Shown here in pieces: positions 60,698 to 64,000 of a DNA stretch of 64,000 nt; the stretch's first letter is position 1, and each line of letters opens with the position of its first letter. The DNA comes from WYZ-LMO11 sp964617245 (GTDB lineage Archaea; Thermoproteota; Methanomethylicia; Methanomethylicales; Methanomethylicaceae): NCBI GenBank assembly GCA_964617245.1, contig CAZTWF010000106.1, forward strand, positions 28,408-92,407, written 5' to 3'. The translations under genes were made by a program, and so were the position numbers. Below the pieces are notes generated by a model. It had not been told where the DNA came from, did not search any database, and saw only the letters and a program-made list of their open reading frames with translations.

Positions 60698-62902
60698 TTG
60701 CCAAAATATAGACAGGTTGAAGAAATTGTAAAATTAATGAAGAATAAAGAACTTATTAGAAATATAGGTACTTTAGCTCATGTAGATCATGGTAAAACTA
60801 CATTATCTGATAGTTTATTAGCTGGAGCAGGTATTATATCACAAAAAGTAGCAGCTCAAGTATTGGCACTAGATTATGTTGAAATAGAACAGTTAAGACA
60901 AATGACTGTTAAAGCTGCAAATATTAGTTTATTACATGAATGGAATGGAAGAAGCTATGTAATAAATCTTGTTGATACACCAGGACATGTAGACTTCACA
61001 GGACATGTAACTCGTTCTTTAAGAGTTATGGATGGAGGTATATGTGTGGTAGATAGTGTTGAAGGTGTAATGACACAAACTGAAACTGTAATAAGACAAA
61101 GTATGGAGGAACGTGTTAGACCATTACTTTATATAAATAAAATAGATCGTCTCATAAAGGAATTGCGTCTTACTCCACAAGAAATACAAGATCGTCTTAT
61201 GAAGATTATTAAGGAGTTTAATGCATTAATTGAAACTTATGCAGATCCAGAATTTAGAGATAAATGGAAGGTAAATCCAAGTAAAGGACAAGTAGCTTTT
61301 GGATCTGCATTACATAAATGGGGCTTTACATTACCAATAATTCAATCAAAAGGATTGAAGTTTTCAGATATTATTGATGCATATAATAGAAATGATCTAG
61401 AATATCTACAAAAAGAACTTCCACTTCATATAGCTATTCTTGATATGGTAGTAAATCATGTACCAAATCCTGTAGAAGCACAAAAATATAGAATACCTAA
61501 AATATGGAAAGGAGATTTGAATAGTCCAGTAGGTAAGGCTATGTGTGAATGTGATGAGAATGGACCTCTTATTATATGTGTAAATAAAGTTGTAGTAGAT
61601 CCTCATGCAGGTCCTGTAGTTACTGGTAGAATTTTTTCTGGTACAGTAAGTGAAGGCGAAATTCTCTATGGTATTATGGCTAAAACTGAAGGAAGAGTAC
61701 AACAAGTAAGTCTTTATATGGGACCTTATAGAGAAGTCACTAATGAAATATCAGCAGGAAATATTGTTGCTTTATTAGGATTAGAAAATATAAGAGCAGG
61801 AGAAACTCTTGTAAGACCTTCTTATAAGGATATTGTTCCTTTCGAAAGAATGAAATATATTAGTGAACCTGTTGTTACTATTGCTATAGAACCAAAATAT
61901 AGTAAAGATTTACCAAAATTAGTAGATGTATTACATAAAATGGCAATTGAAGATCCAACATTATCTATAAAGATAAATCAAGAAACTGGAGAATACATAA
62001 TTGCAGGCATGGGCAGTCTTCATCTTGAAATTGCACTTTGGGATTTAAATCAAAGAACTGGTGGTATTGAAATTGTTACATCTCCACCAATTGTAGTTTA
62101 TAGAGAAGCTATATTGAAGTCATCAAATGTATTTGAAGGAAAATCTCCTAATAAACACAATAGGATATATGTAGCTGTAGAACCTTTAAATGAAAAAACT
62201 ATAGAATTGATACAAAAAGGTATTGTTCATGAGGATATGGATTCACGTGAAAGAGCAAAGATATTACGTGAACAAGCTGGTTGGGATACTGATATGGCTA
62301 GAAATATTTGGGCTATTGATTCATATGTAAATGTTCTTGTTGATATAACAAAAGGACTTCAATATTTACGTGAAGTAAAAGATACTATAATTCAAGCATT
62401 TCGTTTAAATATGGCAGAAGGACCATTAGCAAGAGAACCAATAAGAGGATTATTAGTTAAAATAGTTGATGCAATGATTCACGAAGATCCTGCACATAGA
62501 GGCCCAGCTCAAATAATGCCAGCTTTTCGTGATGCATTATTTCAAGCATTTCTTACTTCAAATCCAATATTATTAGAACCAATATTAAAGCTTGATATTA
62601 GAGTTCCACAAGATCATATCAGTGGTGTTACAAGAGTTCTTGCAGGAAAACGTGGAAAAATCATCTCTTTAACTCAAAGTGGAAATATAATGTTTGTTAC
62701 AGCAGAAATACCTGTAGCAGAAACTTTTGATCTTTCAGATCAACTTAGAAGTGCAACTGCAGGTAGAGCATTTTGGGGTACTGAATTTGCAAGATGGGCA
62801 CCAATACCATCAAATATGATGAGAGATGTAATAAGAAAAATAAGAGAAAGAAAAGGATTACCATTAGAACCACCAAAACCAGAAGACTTTATGTCAACAT
62901 AA
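60698..62902 (+). CDS. fusA: Translation elongation factor aEF-2
   Basis: TTG start; 734 residues. G1 LAHVDHGKTTL (27-37), switch I RQMTV with Thr70 (other archaea usually have RGITI), G3 DTPGHVDF, G4 NKIDR. The SPNKHNR loop and His600 in DPAHRGPAQ, the site of diphthamide, are intact. It drives translocation and, with SBDS, aIF6 release. Confidence 0.95.
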   Translation: MPKYRQVEEIVKLMKNKELIRNIGTLAHVDHGKTTLSDSLLAGAGIISQKVAAQVLALDYVEIEQLRQMTVKAANISLLHEWNGRSYVINLVDTPGHVDFTGHVTRSLRVMDGGICVVDSVEGVMTQTETVIRQSMEERVRPLLYINKIDRLIKELRLTPQEIQDRLMKIIKEFNALIETYADPEFRDKWKVNPSKGQVAFGSALHKWGFTLPIIQSKGLKFSDIIDAYNRNDLEYLQKELPLHIAILDMVVNHVPNPVEAQKYRIPKIWKGDLNSPVGKAMCECDENGPLIICVNKVVVDPHAGPVVTGRIFSGTVSEGEILYGIMAKTEGRVQQVSLYMGPYREVTNEISAGNIVALLGLENIRAGETLVRPSYKDIVPFERMKYISEPVVTIAIEPKYSKDLPKLVDVLHKMAIEDPTLSIKINQETGEYIIAGMGSLHLEIALWDLNQRTGGIEIVTSPPIVVYREAILKSSNVFEGKSPNKHNRIYVAVEPLNEKTIELIQKGIVHEDMDSRERAKILREQAGWDTDMARNIWAIDSYVNVLVDITKGLQYLREVKDTIIQAFRLNMAEGPLAREPIRGLLVKIVDAMIHEDPAHRGPAQIMPAFRDALFQAFLTSNPILLEPILKLDIRVPQDHISGVTRVLAGKRGKIISLTQSGNIMFVTAEIPVAETFDLSDQLRSATAGRAFWGTEFARWAPIPSNMMRDVIRKIRERKGLPLEPPKPEDFMST

Positions 62903-62938
62903 AAATCTATTAGTCTCTTTATAATATATAAATCTTAG
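62903..62938 (+). promoter_or_regulatory. Promoter of tRNA-Gly
   Basis: TTTATAATATATAAAT (62918-62933) is a TATA-type element immediately upstream of the tRNA. With usual archaeal spacing transcription would begin at or very near the first tRNA base. Thirty-six bases separate the EF-2 stop from the tRNA. Confidence 0.4.
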
Positions 62939-63017
62939 GCGGTCGTCGTCTAGTCAGGTCTAGGACAAAGGCTTCCCAAGCCTTGGATCCCGGGTTCAAA
63001 TCCCGGCGACCGCACCA
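62939..63017 (+). tRNA. tRNA-Gly(CCC), no intron, encoded CCA
   Basis: Acceptor GCGGTCG (62939-62945) pairs with CGACCGC (63007-63013); discriminator A and CCA follow. Anticodon stem AAGGC/GCCTT encloses loop TTCCCAA with anticodon CCC (62975-62977). T-arm CCGGG-TTCAAAT-CCCGG is perfect. Five-base variable loop (class I). The gene is uninterrupted, unlike tRNA-Ser at 17 kb. Confidence 0.95.
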
Positions 63018-63019
63018 TA

Positions 63020-63766
63020 TTATTTTAATCCTATATATTCAATTATTTTCTCAAGAACAATGGATGCTTTGTCTCTTATTACTACATCAGCAATATCATC
63101 TAAAGGTGTTGGATCAATATTTACTATTATTAGATCGCCTCCTTGTCTTTTTATAATTTCTGGTATAAGTGCTGCAGGATAGACTGTTAAAGATGAACCT
63201 ATTACTATGCAGCAATCACTTCTGTATGCTATTTCCATTGCAATATCCATTAATTTTACTGGTTCTTCAAATAATACTACAGCAGGTCTCATAAAATCTC
63301 CACAATAATCACATTTTGGTGCTTTTTTTGTCTTATATAATTCCTTAATACATTCTTCTGTACTCTTTTCTCTAAAACAAGAATCACAATAACTCATTAA
63401 TATGTTACCATGAAGTTCAATAACTGATTTTGAACCTGCTTTTTTATGTAACATATCTATATTTTGAGTTATTATATGTTTTACATAATTGTTATTTTCT
63501 AGTATTACTAATGCCTTATGAGCCTCATTTGGTTGTGCATTTGTAATTACTTTATATCTTTCAGCATAAAATTCCCAAAATCCATTGGGATTTTCTTTGA
63601 AATAGGATCTAGAAGCCATTTTTGGATCAAATTTTTTCCAAAGTCCTTGACTTCCTCTAAAATCAGGTATGTTACTCTCAGTACTAATTCCTGCACCTGT
63701 AAAAGCAATAGCATAATTAGCTTTCTTTAAGATTTTACTAGCTTTTATTATTGACTCATTATACAA
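63020..63766 (-). CDS. NAD-dependent protein deacylase (sirtuin)
   Basis: TTG start; 248 residues. NAD-binding GAGISTESNIPDFRG, TQNIDMLHKKAG, catalytic His119, zinc cysteines C127, C130, C152 and C155, and GSSLTVYPAALIP. Archaeal Sir2 deacetylates chromatin proteins such as Alba and metabolic enzymes. Minus strand, with its start overlapping the upstream nep1 stop by eight bases. Confidence 0.93.
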   Translation of the reverse strand: MYNESIIKASKILKKANYAIAFTGAGISTESNIPDFRGSQGLWKKFDPKMASRSYFKENPNGFWEFYAERYKVITNAQPNEAHKALVILENNNYVKHIITQNIDMLHKKAGSKSVIELHGNILMSYCDSCFREKSTEECIKELYKTKKAPKCDYCGDFMRPAVVLFEEPVKLMDIAMEIAYRSDCCIVIGSSLTVYPAALIPEIIKRQGGDLIIVNIDPTPLDDIADVVIRDKASIVLEKIIEYIGLK

Positions 63767-63980
63767 TTTGCATCACTCTTTCTACTTCATGTACAACCAT
63801 AGATGCTATTACCCAAGTATCTAGAGATTTTTTATATATAGCATATTTTTCATTAGTTAATCTAAGATCTTCTTCACTAAATTCTCCTCTTTGAAATCCT
63901 CCTATAATTACTAATGGATTTTTTTCATCTAAAATTTTCTTTCCAAAATTTTCAAGTTTAATTCTCTTTCCTTTTTCAGT
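63759..63980 (-). CDS. nep1: Nep1/Emg1 rRNA pseudouridine methyltransferase, 5' part missing
   Basis: About 73 C-terminal codons are readable before the sequence turns into adapter at 63981. The fragment contains NPLVIIGGFQRGEFSEED, similar to the SPOUT knot of Nep1 (usually GGFPHGDF or similar), followed by YKKSLDTWVIASMVVHEVE, the typical C-terminal helix. Nep1 methylates N1 of a pseudouridine in small-subunit rRNA. Its stop (TAA 63759-63761) overlaps the sirtuin start. The truncation is an assembly edge, not biology. Confidence 0.75.
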   Translation of the reverse strand, partial: TEKGKRIKLENFGKKILDEKNPLVIIGGFQRGEFSEEDLRLTNEKYAIYKKSLDTWVIASMVVHEVERVMQIV

Positions 63981-64000
63981 AGATCGGAAGAGCGTCGTGT
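63981..64000. other. Illumina TruSeq adapter remnant at the contig end
   Basis: The last 20 bases, AGATCGGAAGAGCGTCGTGT, equal the start of the standard TruSeq read-through adapter. They are G+C-rich compared with the flank and break the nep1 frame. They are not genomic and should be trimmed. Confidence 0.97.

Noticed and set aside
1..64000. CRISPR arrays, insertion sequences, integrases, toxin-antitoxin pairs, defence islands or a replication origin
   Set aside because: None seen. The PIN protein at 32640 has no antitoxin and fits an Fcf1-like gene at a conserved locus.

Overview
This is an A+T-rich archaeal chromosome segment packed with information-processing genes. The archaeal assignment rests on e-type ribosomal proteins (S4e, S6e, S24e, S27ae, S28e, S3ae, L7ae, L15e, L18e, L19e, L24e, L32e, L37ae), Cbf5, aIF5B, aIF2-gamma, aEF-2, KEOPS subunits, the Rrp4/Rrp41/Rrp42 exosome, an alpha proteasome subunit, prefoldin beta, RNA polymerase subunits D, N and E', and GGTGA-type Shine-Dalgarno sites. 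A tRNA with two introns, one at a non-canonical position, a ferredoxin-type RpoD and the absence of SUI1 beside rnp1 point to the TACK group; this is inference and no order can be named. No insertion sequence, CRISPR array, prophage or origin is visible, and no gap longer than about 300 bases lacks a gene.

Layout. 1-16.9 kb is an S10-spc cluster: a SPOUT methyltransferase (5' end outside the window), L3 to L15, secY, adkA, an EMC3-like protein, cmk, cbf5 and a methyltransferase. 16.97-17.08 kb is tRNA-Ser(GGA) with two 12-nt introns. 17.2-21.5 kb is the alpha cluster (S13, S4, S11, RpoD, L18e, L13, S9, RpoN, S2). 21.5-27.6 kb is a Memo protein, an isoprenoid run (a very divergent GHMP-kinase-fold protein, isopentenyl phosphate kinase, type 2 IPP isomerase, GGPP synthase) and gltX. 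27.7-34.4 kb is L7ae, S28e, L24e, ndk, infB, S6e, aIF2-gamma, a PIN protein, RpoE', Spt4 and a dephospho-CoA kinase. 34.4-45.9 kb holds a reversed gdhA, S24e, S27ae, Kae1, Bud32, an ITPase, S15, RecJ, a Pcc1-like gene, S3ae, a GlmM/GlmU-like pair, a radical SAM protein and a small conserved protein. 45.9-57.6 kb holds YchF, SerA, L15e, a COG1325 protein, Pop5, a citrate-synthase-like DRE-TIM enzyme, then the proteasome-exosome superoperon. 57.6-64 kb is an ECF transporter core, PHI, EF-2, tRNA-Gly(CCC), a sirtuin and a truncated Nep1 that ends in Illumina adapter sequence.

The standout is infB (aIF5B). Its reading frame is broken by a 22-nt insert that lies in a perfect bulge-helix-bulge (3-nt bulge, 4-bp helix, 3-nt bulge). 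Removing exactly the predicted intron restores an uninterrupted 592-codon protein, joining codons 38 and 39 just before the switch I threonine. An essential initiation factor therefore seems to depend on the tRNA-splicing machinery, which also processes the doubly interrupted tRNA-Ser. Secondary points are two genes that lack an ATG, GTG or TTG start but sit behind GGTGA sites (CTG and ACG), the degenerate protein in the mevalonate-kinase slot, a candidate box C/D RNA after Pop5, and several small genes missing from otherwise conserved clusters.
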